Assembly: GCF_027460065.1 (NCBI RefSeq) | Contig: NZ_JAPYZZ010000023.1 | Span: 1 to 54,051, forward strand | DNA length: 54,051 nt | Origin: Martinezella rhizogenes | GTDB taxonomy: Bacteria > Pseudomonadota > Alphaproteobacteria > Rhizobiales > Rhizobiaceae | Reading direction: 5' to 3' | In this document: one piece after another, positions 33,439 to 40,871 of the stretch | Layout: each line of letters begins with the position of its first letter | Numbering within the stretch: position 1 is the stretch's first letter | Notes under the pieces: model-generated | Told to the model about the DNA's origin: nothing | The model's database searches: none | The model's input: only the letters and a program-made list of their open reading frames with translations | Translations under genes and position numbers: made by a program

Positions 33439-33797
33439 GCGGGGACCGCCGGCTTGATCACCTCGCCGATATGGAGCGCGCTGCAACCTCCGCCGTGGGC
33501 TTCGTTGCCGGAATGAAGAAGGATGATTTTTTTTCCGATGTGCGAACACAGCATGCAATCGGAATGTGCCTCATCGTCATCGGTGAGGCTGCGGTTCGGC
33601 TGATAGAAACCGCCCCGGATTTCGTTGTCGAACATTCCGATTTCCCATGGCATGCGGTGCGTGGATTGCGAAACCGCATCGCTCATGGCTACTTTGCCCT
33701 GGACATGGAAATCATCTGGGAAACCGCACAAACCACAATTCCCGATCTGCTCGCCAAACTTGAGGCGATGCGCAACTGGCATGCCCAAGGTGAGTGA
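33435..33797 (+). CDS. hepT: HepT-like HEPN-domain toxin (DUF86)
   Basis: A 120-residue HEPN-family protein. The catalytic element RNRIAHGYF (R-x4-H-x-Y) near residues 79-87 is intact and is the known ribonuclease and AMPylation site of HepT toxins. GFVAGMKKDDFFSD and HAIGMCLIVIGEAA are typical helices of the family. It overlaps the MntA-like gene by four bases and ends only three bases before the TTG of allA, so it is probably read on the same transcript as the catabolic genes. If active it would cleave RNA (tRNA in studied members) unless modified by MntA. Confidence 0.88.
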   Translation: MSGDRRLDHLADMERAATSAVGFVAGMKKDDFFSDVRTQHAIGMCLIVIGEAAVRLIETAPDFVVEHSDFPWHAVRGLRNRIAHGYFALDMEIIWETAQTTIPDLLAKLEAMRNWHAQGE

Positions 33798-33800
33798 CAT

Positions 33801-34301
33801 TTGACCGATTTTCTCGAGATCAAGCCTCTGACCAAAGAGGCGTTCGCGTCCTTCGGTGATGTGATCGAAATAACGCCCTCTTCCATGCGCCACATCAATG
33901 GTGGCCAGACCGAGCGACATCATGCGCTTGCAGCGCCGGAGGCTGCGGGCGAGGGCGCGCGCATCATTCTCAATATCTTCCGGGGCCAGCCACGCGTCTT
34001 TCCGCACAGGATCGACATGATGGAGCGGCATCCGCTCGGCAGCCAGAGCTTTTCGCCGCTCTCCGGTCGACCTTTCCTCGTTGTCGTCGCGGAAGATGAT
34101 GGCGGCCGACCCACCCGGCCACAGGTGTTTCTGGCGCGGGGCGATCAGGGCGTGAATTATCGCCGCAATGTCTGGCATTATCCGTTGATGCCGTTGCAGG
34201 CGGTTTCGGATTTTCTGGTTGCCGATCGCGAAGGGCCGGGTAACAATCTGGAAGAGTATTTTTTCGATGAGCCCTTTATGATCGCGGAGCCCAGCCTATG
34301 A
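33801..34301 (+). CDS. allA: AllA, ureidoglycolate lyase
   Basis: This 166-residue cupin-like protein has the ureidoglycolate lyase pattern: [14 protein letters not shown] at the start, then [20 protein letters not shown], and [13 protein letters not shown]. It converts ureidoglycolate to glyoxylate and urea, the last step of the allantoin route. The start is a TTG at 33801 following AAGGTGAG; no ATG gives the conserved N-terminus. Its stop overlaps the uraH ATG (ATGA). The enzyme that makes ureidoglycolate (allantoicase or an allantoate amidohydrolase branch) was not found in the window. Confidence 0.92.
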   Translation: MTDFLEIKPLTKEAFASFGDVIEITPSSMRHINGGQTERHHALAAPEAAGEGARIILNIFRGQPRVFPHRIDMMERHPLGSQSFSPLSGRPFLVVVAEDDGGRPTRPQVFLARGDQGVNYRRNVWHYPLMPLQAVSDFLVADREGPGNNLEEYFFDEPFMIAEPSL

Positions 34302-34654
34302 CCGGTTTGACGACCCATGTCCTCGATGCTGCCCATGGTGTGCCCGCTGAGGGGCTGACGATCGAGCTTTACCGGCTCTCCGGGGATCGCCGGGAGAAGA
34401 TCAAGACAGTGAAGACCAATAGCGACGGTCGGGTCGATGGCGGGCCGCTGCTTGTCGGCGACAGTTTTAAGGCTGGTGAATACGAACTGGTTTTCCATGC
34501 CGGCGATTATCTGCGCGGCAGGGGCGTTCAATTGGCGGAGCCGGCCTTTCTCGACATCATCCCCATTCGCTTCGGCATTGCCGATGAAAGCGGCCACTAT
34601 CATGTGCCGCTTCTGCTTTCGCCCTATAGCTATTCCACCTATCGAGGAAGCTGA
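34298..34654 (+). CDS. uraH: UraH, 5-hydroxyisourate hydrolase
   Basis: The 118-residue transthyretin-like protein begins [17 protein letters not shown] (His and Arg/His active-site positions) and ends with YSYSTYRGS, the invariant family C-terminus (YRGS). It hydrolyses the urate oxidation product 5-hydroxyisourate to OHCU, the substrate of UraD. There is no signal peptide, so it is cytosolic. The four-base overlap with allA and the five-base gap to the phosphoesterase indicate one operon. Confidence 0.96.
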   Translation: MTGLTTHVLDAAHGVPAEGLTIELYRLSGDRREKIKTVKTNSDGRVDGGPLLVGDSFKAGEYELVFHAGDYLRGRGVQLAEPAFLDIIPIRFGIADESGHYHVPLLLSPYSYSTYRGS

Positions 34655-34659
34655 TAGCC

Positions 34660-35409
34660 ATGATCTTTGCCGCGATTGCCGATATTCACGGAAACTGCGC
34701 AGCACTGGAAGCCGTGCTGGAGGATATTGCCAAGCTGGGCATCAAGGACATCGTCAATCTCGGTGATTGTTTCAGCGGCCCGCTGGAGGCAGGTTTTACC
34801 GGCGACGTGCTTGTGGGCAACTGGATACCGAGCATTCGTGGTAATCATGACCGGGAGCTGATCGAGCGTGCGCCGGAAGAGATGGGCAGCTGGGAGAAGC
34901 CGGCGCATGCGCAGCTCACCGCCGCGCATCTGGACTGGCTGCAGACGTTACCCTTCAGCATGGTGTTCAGGGATGTCGCCTATTGCTGCCATGGTTCGCC
35001 GCTCGGCGATCTCGACTACTGGCTGGAAACGCTGTCGCCGGAAGGCATGCTGAAACTGCGGCCTCTCGCTGAAATCGAGGAGAGGGCGCAAGGTATCACT
35101 CAGCCGCTGATGCTGTGTGGCCATACCCATATTCCCCGTGCGGTGCAGCTTTCCGATGGCCGGCTGATCGTCAATCCCGGCAGCGTCGGCTGCCCCGGCT
35201 GGAAGGATGACACGCCTTTCGACCATCATGTCGAGGCCGGGCATGCGCTTGCCACCTATGCCGTACTGGAAGAGACCGGGCGTGGCTGGCAGGTCTACTT
35301 CCGGAATATCCGCTACGATAATTTGGCCATGTCTGAAATGGCGCGGGTCAACGGTATTCCCTATCTCGCCGACGCGCTGACGAACGGGTGGCTTCGCAAG
35401 CCGTCTTGA
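34660..35409 (+). CDS. Calcineurin-like metallophosphoesterase (YfcE/serine-phosphatase-like)
   Basis: This 249-residue protein has the metallophosphoesterase motifs in order: IADIHGN (residues 6-12), NLGDCFSGP near 33-41, IRGNHDREL near 60-68, and LCGHTHIPR near 152-160 followed by VNPGSVGCP. Two metal ions in the cytosol are expected. It sits at the end of the purine operon, five bases after uraH. Related proteins dephosphorylate nucleotides or cyclic nucleotides, so a role supplying purine bases is possible but only inferred from position. The final residues (WLRKPS) are not conserved. Confidence 0.87.
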   Translation: MIFAAIADIHGNCAALEAVLEDIAKLGIKDIVNLGDCFSGPLEAGFTGDVLVGNWIPSIRGNHDRELIERAPEEMGSWEKPAHAQLTAAHLDWLQTLPFSMVFRDVAYCCHGSPLGDLDYWLETLSPEGMLKLRPLAEIEERAQGITQPLMLCGHTHIPRAVQLSDGRLIVNPGSVGCPGWKDDTPFDHHVEAGHALATYAVLEETGRGWQVYFRNIRYDNLAMSEMARVNGIPYLADALTNGWLRKPS

Positions 35410-35418
35410 ATATTTCGA

Positions 35419-35446
35419 AGAGTTGTACTATTTGTTGTACAACTCT
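35419..35446. promoter_or_regulatory. Operator palindrome of the YefM/YoeB module
   Basis: AGAGTTGTAC and GTACAACTCT form a perfect 10-bp inverted repeat with an 8-base spacer. The hexamer TTGTAC also appears twice in direct orientation, 12 bp apart. It ends 15 bases before the antitoxin ATG. YefM-type antitoxins autorepress by binding palindromes with a GTAC core overlapping the promoter, and this fits well. Confidence 0.85.
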
Positions 35447-35461
35447 CTTGGAGGTTCTTCC

Positions 35462-35713
35462 ATGCGCACCGTCATGTTTTCGAAAGCACGCGAATCTCTC
35501 GCATCTCTTCTGGACGAGGTATCGCAGGATCGTGTCGCGCTGGAAATTGTGCGCCGCGACAAGCCTTCCGCGGTCCTTATCGACAAGGACGAATATGAAG
35601 GGCTGATGGAGACCTTGCACCTCTGCTCTTCACCGGAAAATTTTGCCAGGCTACGAAAGTCGATGTCAGACGTGAATGCTGGCGCTTTCGAAAGTCACGA
35701 TCTCATCGACTGA
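35462..35713 (+). CDS. yefM: YefM/Phd-family antitoxin
   Basis: This 83-residue protein starts MRTVMFSKARESLASLLDEV, the Phd/YefM N-terminal dimerisation and DNA-binding fold, and continues with VRRDKPSAVLIDKDEYEGLMETL. The C-terminal part (SSPENFARLRKSMSDV) is the flexible toxin-binding tail. It neutralises YoeB and represses its own promoter via the palindrome immediately upstream. The ATG at 35462 follows CTTGGAGG; the open frame extends to 35423 but would run through the operator. The toxin gene begins 49 bases downstream. Confidence 0.94.
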   Translation: MRTVMFSKARESLASLLDEVSQDRVALEIVRRDKPSAVLIDKDEYEGLMETLHLCSSPENFARLRKSMSDVNAGAFESHDLID

Positions 35714-35762
35714 TCTTTAAACTGTCGCGCATGAGTGCGAGCTTCTAACCGGAGAAAACCTC

Positions 35763-36047
35763 ATGCAGCACAGCGGCACAGTTACTCTCGGCTGGAGCCA
35801 CGAAGGGTGGGAAGACTATCTCCACTGGCAAAAATATGATCGAAAGATGCTCCAACGCATCAACGAACTCATCAAGGACTGCAGACGGCATCCGTTTGAA
35901 GGTATCGGAAAGCCAGAGCCGCTGCGCTTTCAGCTCAAGGGCCTGTGGTCACGCAGGATTTCCCAGGAACATCGTCTTATTTATGAGCTTCGCGGCGAAG
36001 GGGAAGCGGCAGTGCTGATCATCCATCAGTGCCGTTTCCATTATTAA
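35763..36047 (+). CDS. yoeB: YoeB-family mRNA-interferase toxin
   Basis: This 94-residue protein aligns by eye with E. coli YoeB: WSHEGWEDYLHWQKYDRKM, RINELIKDCRRHPFEG, GKPEPL, then WSRRISQEHRLIYE and the terminal CRFHY. The catalytic positions (the Glu of PFEG, the Arg of WSRR and the final His-Tyr) are all present. It cleaves mRNA at ribosomes when released from the antitoxin. About nine extra residues precede the conserved start, so initiation slightly later is possible. It ends four bases from the convergent carboxypeptidase gene. Confidence 0.95.
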   Translation: MQHSGTVTLGWSHEGWEDYLHWQKYDRKMLQRINELIKDCRRHPFEGIGKPEPLRFQLKGLWSRRISQEHRLIYELRGEGEAAVLIIHQCRFHY

Positions 36048-36050
36048 TCC

Positions 36051-37346
36051 TCACCCCTCGCTGGTCATCACCACGCAGGCATAGGACTGCGCCTTCAGTT
36101 CCTTGCAGGCCGATACGGCCGAAGACTGGTCTTCGAAGCCGGTGAAGCGGGCGCGGTAAAGCGTTGCCGATCCGCTTTGAACGGCCTCCGTATAGGGGGC
36201 GATCCCGGCATAGTTTCCGATATTGGAACGGGCATTGGCGAGCAGGGAGCGGGCGGCGGCTTCGCTGTCCGTTGCGGCAATCTGCACTTCCCAGCGGCTT
36301 CTCTCGCCGGTCGTAGCCGCGGTGGGAGCGGGTCTTGGAATGGCGGAGACCTGCATCATGTCGGCCATCTGGCTGTTGGCGGTGGCAATCTGCATGGCGA
36401 CCGGATCGGCGCGGCGTTCGGCGAACATCGGCAATGGTATGGCTGCTGGAGGCAGGGCTGCGGCCACATCGAAGGTGCGGCTGACATTGGCACTAGCGAC
36501 GAGCTGTTCGGTGTTGCGGCTTCTCGAAGCCTGCGGCACGGCCTTGTCCAGAAGAGCGGCCATCTGGGCATCGCGGCTGCGGGCGGTCTTGCCGCCCAGC
36601 ACAACGCCGACGACACGGCGGCCATTGTGGTTGATGGCGCTGACGAGGTTGAAGCCGGAGGCATTGGTGTAGCCGGTCTTGATGCCGTCCATGCCCTGAT
36701 AACGATACATCAGATTGTTATGGCCGCGGATGCGTTTTCCCTGGAAGCTAAAGGATTCCATGGCGAAGAGGCCATATTCCTTGGGGAAGTCGCGCTGCAG
36801 CGCCAGGCCGAGCCTGGCCATGTCGCGCGCCGTCGTCACCTGGGATTTGCTGGGCAGGCCCGAGGCATTACGGAACACCGTTTTCGACATGCCGAGCTGG
36901 CGGGCCTTGCGGGTCATCATTTCCGCGAACCGTGCCTCGGAGCCGCCGAGGTGGTCGCCCATGCCTTCCGCCATGTCATTGGCGGATTTGACGATCATGC
37001 CATAAACGGCTTCGCGCACGGTGAAGGTCTGGCCCTGACGCACGTAGAGCTTCGAGGGGATGACCGATGCGCCGTTTTTGGACATGGTTATCTTCTGGTC
37101 CCAGCGAAGCCTGCCGGCGTGCAGCGCCTCGAAGGTCATGTATAGCGTCATCATCTTGGTGAGCGAGGCGGGGTGGTTCAGTACATCGGCATTGCGGGCG
37201 GCCAGCACCTTGCCGGTATTGGCATCCATGATGAAGTGGGCGTAACCGGCCTGGGTAGGCGATGCCTGCAAGGAGAGGATCGCGCAAAAGAAGGTGAGCG
37301 CGAAGACCCATGCACCCGCCATTCCCCGTTTGTCCATTCCCGACAT
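36051..37346 (-). CDS. D-alanyl-D-alanine carboxypeptidase with C-terminal SPOR domain
   Basis: The protein is 431 residues from ATG 37346. After a signal peptide (AWVFALTFFCAILSLQASPTQA) comes a class-A low-molecular-weight PBP with SLTKMM (S-x-x-K), SANDMAEGM (S-x-N) and IKTGYTN (K-T-G). A linker rich in Ala/Pro leads to a SPOR-like domain over the last 80 residues (RWEVQIAATDSEAAARSLLANA). It trims the terminal D-Ala of peptidoglycan stem peptides in the periplasm, and the SPOR part would bring it to denuded glycan at division or growth sites. GGGGTGG precedes this ATG; a longer frame begins at 37439. Confidence 0.94.
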   Translation of the reverse strand: MSGMDKRGMAGAWVFALTFFCAILSLQASPTQAGYAHFIMDANTGKVLAARNADVLNHPASLTKMMTLYMTFEALHAGRLRWDQKITMSKNGASVIPSKLYVRQGQTFTVREAVYGMIVKSANDMAEGMGDHLGGSEARFAEMMTRKARQLGMSKTVFRNASGLPSKSQVTTARDMARLGLALQRDFPKEYGLFAMESFSFQGKRIRGHNNLMYRYQGMDGIKTGYTNASGFNLVSAINHNGRRVVGVVLGGKTARSRDAQMAALLDKAVPQASRSRNTEQLVASANVSRTFDVAAALPPAAIPLPMFAERRADPVAMQIATANSQMADMMQVSAIPRPAPTAATTGERSRWEVQIAATDSEAAARSLLANARSNIGNYAGIAPYTEAVQSGSATLYRARFTGFEDQSSAVSACKELKAQSYACVVMTSEG

Positions 37347-37523
37347 AATCCACCCCTTTTGTTCGACCGCCACGATGGGCGAAGTTTTACTGACACTTTC
37401 CGGCAACAAAACCGCTAAAACTTTAGAGATCGCTTTCATGCCTAATTAAGTATGAATTTCAACCCGAGGGCTGCCCCCACAATTTCCTTGCAAAGAAACC
37501 AACCATCCGGTATGTTTTGGAGC

Positions 37524-38096
37524 ATGTCAAATGCACATGAACGCAGGAAGCAGCCCGAAATCGTACGCCGCAATCTTCTGGATTGCGCGGCGAAACTTGC
37601 TGCCGATCAGGGCGTTGTAGCACTTTCCGTGCAGGCGGTGGCGGATGCGGCGGGGGTGACAAAGGGTGGGCTGTTTCATCATTTCCCCTCCAAGCAAGCC
37701 TTGCTGGAAGCGGTCATGACAGACCTTCTGACCGCGCTGGATGCGGAAATCGATGCGCTCGTCTCACAGGATTGTGAAGCTTACGGATGCTTCACCCGGG
37801 CCTATTTGAACGCGGTTTTCGATGATCGAGACCGGGATTCGGGCAGGCAATGGGCGGCAATCTCGGTTTCCATGGTCGGCGAGCCGTCGCTTCGGCGCAT
37901 GTGGACCAGCTGGGTCGAGGGGCGTCTTGCTCGTCATAAAGATACGGATGGCGGGGTGGTACTGGAGATGGTGCGGCTTGCGGCTGACGGCATCTGGTTT
38001 GCCGATCTTCTGGCCGATGATGGCAGGGCAGGCGGCGACAGGGCGGCTCTCAAGGCACGGATGATCGCCCAGACAAAAAAGGAAATGGAACGATGA
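37524..38096 (+). CDS. TetR-family transcriptional regulator
   Basis: A 190-residue protein. The N-terminal helix-turn-helix reads LLDCAAKLAADQGVVALSVQ, then VADAAGVTKGGLFHHFPSKQALLEAV, the TetR signature. The all-helical C-terminal domain would bind an inducer. It overlaps the downstream SMR efflux gene by four bases (ATGA), so it probably controls that pump. The ATG at 37524 is preceded closely by TTGGAG; the open frame extends to 37452. A terminal lysine-rich stretch (KKEMER) ends the protein. Confidence 0.93.
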   Translation: MSNAHERRKQPEIVRRNLLDCAAKLAADQGVVALSVQAVADAAGVTKGGLFHHFPSKQALLEAVMTDLLTALDAEIDALVSQDCEAYGCFTRAYLNAVFDDRDRDSGRQWAAISVSMVGEPSLRRMWTSWVEGRLARHKDTDGGVVLEMVRLAADGIWFADLLADDGRAGGDRAALKARMIAQTKKEMER

Positions 38097-38437
38097 ACGC
38101 GGCTGTTTTTACCTATGGGGCGCTTGTCGCGGCCATTATCTGCGAGGTCATAGCGACCTCTTTCCTGCAGCAGTCGCAGCAATTCACCCGGCTATTACCG
38201 ACGGTGCTGATGGCGGTTTTTTATGGTGCCGCTTTTTACCTGCTGTCGTTCACGCTGCGGGCACTGCCGGTCGGCGTTGCCTATGCGATCTGGAGCGGGC
38301 TTGGCATCGTGTTGATTTCCGTCATTGGATATTTCGTGTTCCGCCAGACGCTTGATATTGCCGCAGTCATCGGTCTCGGTTTCATCATCACCGGGGTGGT
38401 GATCGTGAATGTGTTTTCGAAGACGGTGGGGCACTAG
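38093..38437 (+). CDS. SMR-family small multidrug exporter (EmrE-like)
   Basis: This 114-residue protein has four tightly packed hydrophobic helices. IICEVIATSFLQQSQQF carries the essential membrane-embedded Glu (residue 18, equivalent to EmrE Glu14), and VAYAIWSGLGIVLISVIGY is the family's G-rich motif. It exports cationic drugs, or guanidinium/polyamines in some relatives, by proton antiport as an antiparallel dimer. It is co-translated with the TetR gene. It ends 11 bases before palindrome B1 and converges with lldD. Confidence 0.94.
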   Translation: MNAAVFTYGALVAAIICEVIATSFLQQSQQFTRLLPTVLMAVFYGAAFYLLSFTLRALPVGVAYAIWSGLGIVLISVIGYFVFRQTLDIAAVIGLGFIITGVVIVNVFSKTVGH

Positions 38438-38448
38438 GCTCTCTTCCT

Positions 38449-38567
38449 CCTCATTCCTGTGCCTGTCACAGGAATCCAGCCGGCGCGCGTCGGCGCGACG
38501 GAAAGACTCCTTTCAGCCCAAGGACTTGGGATGGCTGGATCCCTGTGACAAGCATAGGGATGAGGGA
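38449..38567. repeat. Intergenic palindrome, family B, copy 1
   Basis: Imperfect arms of about 34 bases (starting CTCATTCCTGTGCCTGTCAC; closing with GGGATGAGGGA) flank an inner hairpin around CAGCCCAAGGACTTGGG. It is nearly the same element as the one at 48659-48776, with a few substitutions such as CATAGGGATG in place of CACAGGAATG. It separates the convergent SMR and lldD genes. Confidence 0.85.
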
Positions 38568-38633
38568 GGCAGCGCAGGGCGGGACTTTATGGCGCCGACT
38601 CTGAGGCTCTGCACCATCTAGTCGACGTCACCA

Positions 38634-39767
38634 TCACGCCAGAATGCTGCGATCCACATCGGTGATCAGCCTTTTGCCACATAGTGCCATGCTGACATCC
38701 ATTTCCTTGCGGATGATCTCGAGCGCCGTCGTCACGCCCTGTTTGCCATCAGCGCCGAGGCCATAGAGGAAGGGGCGGCCGATATAGGTGCCTTTGGCGC
38801 CGAGCGCCACGGCCTTCAGCACGTCCTGACCGGAGCGAATGCCGCCGTCCATGTGCACCTCAACCCTGTCGCCGACGGCATCGACGATTTTCGGCAGCAT
38901 GGCGATGGAGGAATGGGCGCCATCGAGCTGGCGGCCGCCATGGTTGGAGACGATGATGGCGTCGGCGCCTGTGTCGAGCGACGCGCGTGCATCTTCCTCG
39001 TCAAGGATGCCCTTGAGGATCAGCTTGCCGCCCCAGCGTTCCTTGATCCATTCGACATCTTTCCAGGACAGGCGCGGATCGAACTGTTCCGCCGTCCATG
39101 AGGAGAGCGATGACAGGTCTGAGACGTTTTTGGCGTGGCCGACAATATTGCCGAAGCTGCGGCGTTTGGTGCGAGCCATGTCCAGGCACCATTGCGGCCG
39201 GGTCGCCATCTGCCAGATGTGCTTCGGCGTGAATTTCGGCGGTGCCGACAGGCCGTTGCGAAGGTCCTTGTGGCGCTGGCCGAGAATTTGCAGGTCGAGC
39301 GTCAGCACCAGCGCCGAGCATCCGGCGGCCTTGGCGCGATCGATCAGATTATTGACGAAGTCCCGGTCCTTCATCACGTAGAGCTGGAACCAGAAGGGTT
39401 TCGAGGTGACGGAAGCGACATCCTCGATGGAGCAGATGCTCATGGTGGAGAGCGTGAAGGGCACGCCGAATTCCTCCGCCGCTTTTGCGGCCAGCATTTC
39501 GCCATCGGCGTGCTGCATGCCGGTGAGCCCGGTGGGGGAGAGCGCGACCGGCATCGAAACCTTCTCGCCCACCATTTCGGTGGCCAGCGACCGGTCGGTC
39601 ATATCCACCAGCACGCGCTGGCGCAGCTTTATCTTGGCAAAATCATCCTCATTGGCGCGGTAGGTGCTTTCCGTCCACGCGCCGCTATCGGCATAGTCGA
39701 AAAACATTTTTGGCACACGACGCTGAGCCTGTTGCTTCAGGTCCGCTATGGTCAGGATTTTGCCCAT
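38634..39767 (-). CDS. lldD: FMN-dependent L-lactate dehydrogenase / alpha-hydroxy-acid oxidase
   Basis: This 377-residue protein of the FMN-dependent alpha-hydroxy-acid dehydrogenase family has IADLKQQAQRRVPKMFFDYADSG at the start and DGRHGG-type motifs late: VSNHGGRQLDGA with the catalytic His, and HMDGGIRSGQDVLKA. It oxidises L-lactate to pyruvate at the membrane with quinone as acceptor. ATG 39767 is used, with AAGG eight bases upstream; a GTG at 39782 is also open. It follows a TauE-like permease gene by about 80 bases on the same strand. LldD and other 2-hydroxyacid oxidases are hard to separate by eye. Confidence 0.9.
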   Translation of the reverse strand: MGKILTIADLKQQAQRRVPKMFFDYADSGAWTESTYRANEDDFAKIKLRQRVLVDMTDRSLATEMVGEKVSMPVALSPTGLTGMQHADGEMLAAKAAEEFGVPFTLSTMSICSIEDVASVTSKPFWFQLYVMKDRDFVNNLIDRAKAAGCSALVLTLDLQILGQRHKDLRNGLSAPPKFTPKHIWQMATRPQWCLDMARTKRRSFGNIVGHAKNVSDLSSLSSWTAEQFDPRLSWKDVEWIKERWGGKLILKGILDEEDARASLDTGADAIIVSNHGGRQLDGAHSSIAMLPKIVDAVGDRVEVHMDGGIRSGQDVLKAVALGAKGTYIGRPFLYGLGADGKQGVTTALEIIRKEMDVSMALCGKRLITDVDRSILA

Positions 39768-39847
39768 GGATAAAGCCTTCACATTTGAATGATGGCTTCA
39801 CATAACATGAATGTGGCGGTCACGACATCAAAATCGACGGATTTCCA

Positions 39848-40597
39848 TCACCAGAACGCCCGCAAAAACAGCTCGGCTCCCAGTATGAGCAGGCAGATGA
39901 GAAACCAGCGCCGGAATGTCGCCGGGCTGACGATGGTACGGATTTTCTGGCCAAGCCACATTCCGGCAAGGGCCGGCAGCACGGCCAGCGCGGAAAGCGA
40001 CAGATGCTCGACGTGAAAGGCATTCTGGGAGGCGAGGCCAGCGGCGAGCGCGACGGTAGAGACGGTGAAGGAAAGGCCAAGCGCCTGCACGAGATCATCC
40101 CGGCTGAAACCGAGTGACTGGATATAGGGCACGGCGGGCACAACGAAAATTCCGGTGCCGCCGGTCAAAAGGCCGGTTGCCAGCCCCATGACCGGGGAGA
40201 GTTTTGGTTCCAGCCCGGACGGAATCGAGACGGGTCTGGCAAGCAGGCTATAGGCCGCGTAAGCAGCGAGGCAGAGGCCGAGCGCCGAGGTGGTCCAGAC
40301 GCCGGTGCCTGATGTCATCAGCCGGATGCCGATGAGGGTGCCGACGGCGATGGCGATCATCATCGGCCACAGCCGTTTCACGATGGCCCGGAAATCCGGC
40401 CCGGCGAGCAATTGCCAGATATTGGTGATGAAGGAGGGCAGGATGAGCAGGCCGGCGGCAATGACCGGTGGCATGAAGAGGCCGAGCACGCCCATGGCGA
40501 CCGTGGGCAGTCCCATGCCGGTCACGCCCTTGACGATGCCTGCGATGATGAAGGTCGCGAGAACCATGAGCATGGTGGTTGTGTCTAGATTCAGCAC
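39848..40597 (-). CDS. TauE/SafE-family (sulfite exporter-like) permease
   Basis: This 249-residue membrane protein has about eight helices in two halves; each half has the family's Gly-rich pattern (FIIAGIVKGVTGMGLPTVAMG and GLATGLLTGGTGIFVVPAVPY). Such permeases carry sulfite, sulfoacetate or other organic anions. A GTG start is used at 40597 with TGGAG nearby. It is upstream of and in line with lldD, suggesting an organic-acid link, possibly lactate uptake or export, but the transport substrate is inferred only from the neighbour. Confidence 0.87.
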   Translation of the reverse strand: MLNLDTTTMLMVLATFIIAGIVKGVTGMGLPTVAMGVLGLFMPPVIAAGLLILPSFITNIWQLLAGPDFRAIVKRLWPMMIAIAVGTLIGIRLMTSGTGVWTTSALGLCLAAYAAYSLLARPVSIPSGLEPKLSPVMGLATGLLTGGTGIFVVPAVPYIQSLGFSRDDLVQALGLSFTVSTVALAAGLASQNAFHVEHLSLSALAVLPALAGMWLGQKIRTIVSPATFRRWFLICLLILGAELFLRAFW

Positions 40598-40670
40598 GGG
40601 GCACTCCAGAGGTCATTCGCATTTCGGCCGACCGGCGGCGGCAATCGCATGAAGCTCGGCGTTGCGCCGG

Positions 40671-40796
40671 GTTTCTTCTCCCCGAGGGGGAGAAGGTGGC
40701 CCGAAGGGTCGGATGAGGGGGCAGCGTTAGCGATGGACCGCACCCTCGCCCCCTCATCCCGCTGCCGCGGACTTCTCCCCGGCGGGGAGAAGAAAC
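40671..40796. repeat. Intergenic palindrome, family A, copy 2 (inverted)
   Basis: The arms gtttcttctcccc.. and ..ggggagaagaaac surround the same inner pair as copy 1, but the asymmetric flanks are exchanged: GGCCCGAAGGGTCGG is on the left and CCGCTGCCGCGG on the right. It is therefore the same element in the opposite orientation. The left arm carries CCCCGAGGGGG where copy 1 has CCCCGCCGGGG. It lies between guaD and the TauE gene, both on the minus strand. Confidence 0.9.
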
Positions 40797-40871
40797 AAGC
40801 AGCGTCCGATCGCTCCATAGATAGCCTTGATATAAATGACGTTGCGGCTTTATGTTTCGGCCCCAGCCGAA

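Noticed and set aside
32958..34178. 406-codon minus-strand frame across uraD, the toxin pair and allA
   Set aside because: It opposes four well-supported genes and has no family signature. Its length comes from stop-poor antisense reading.
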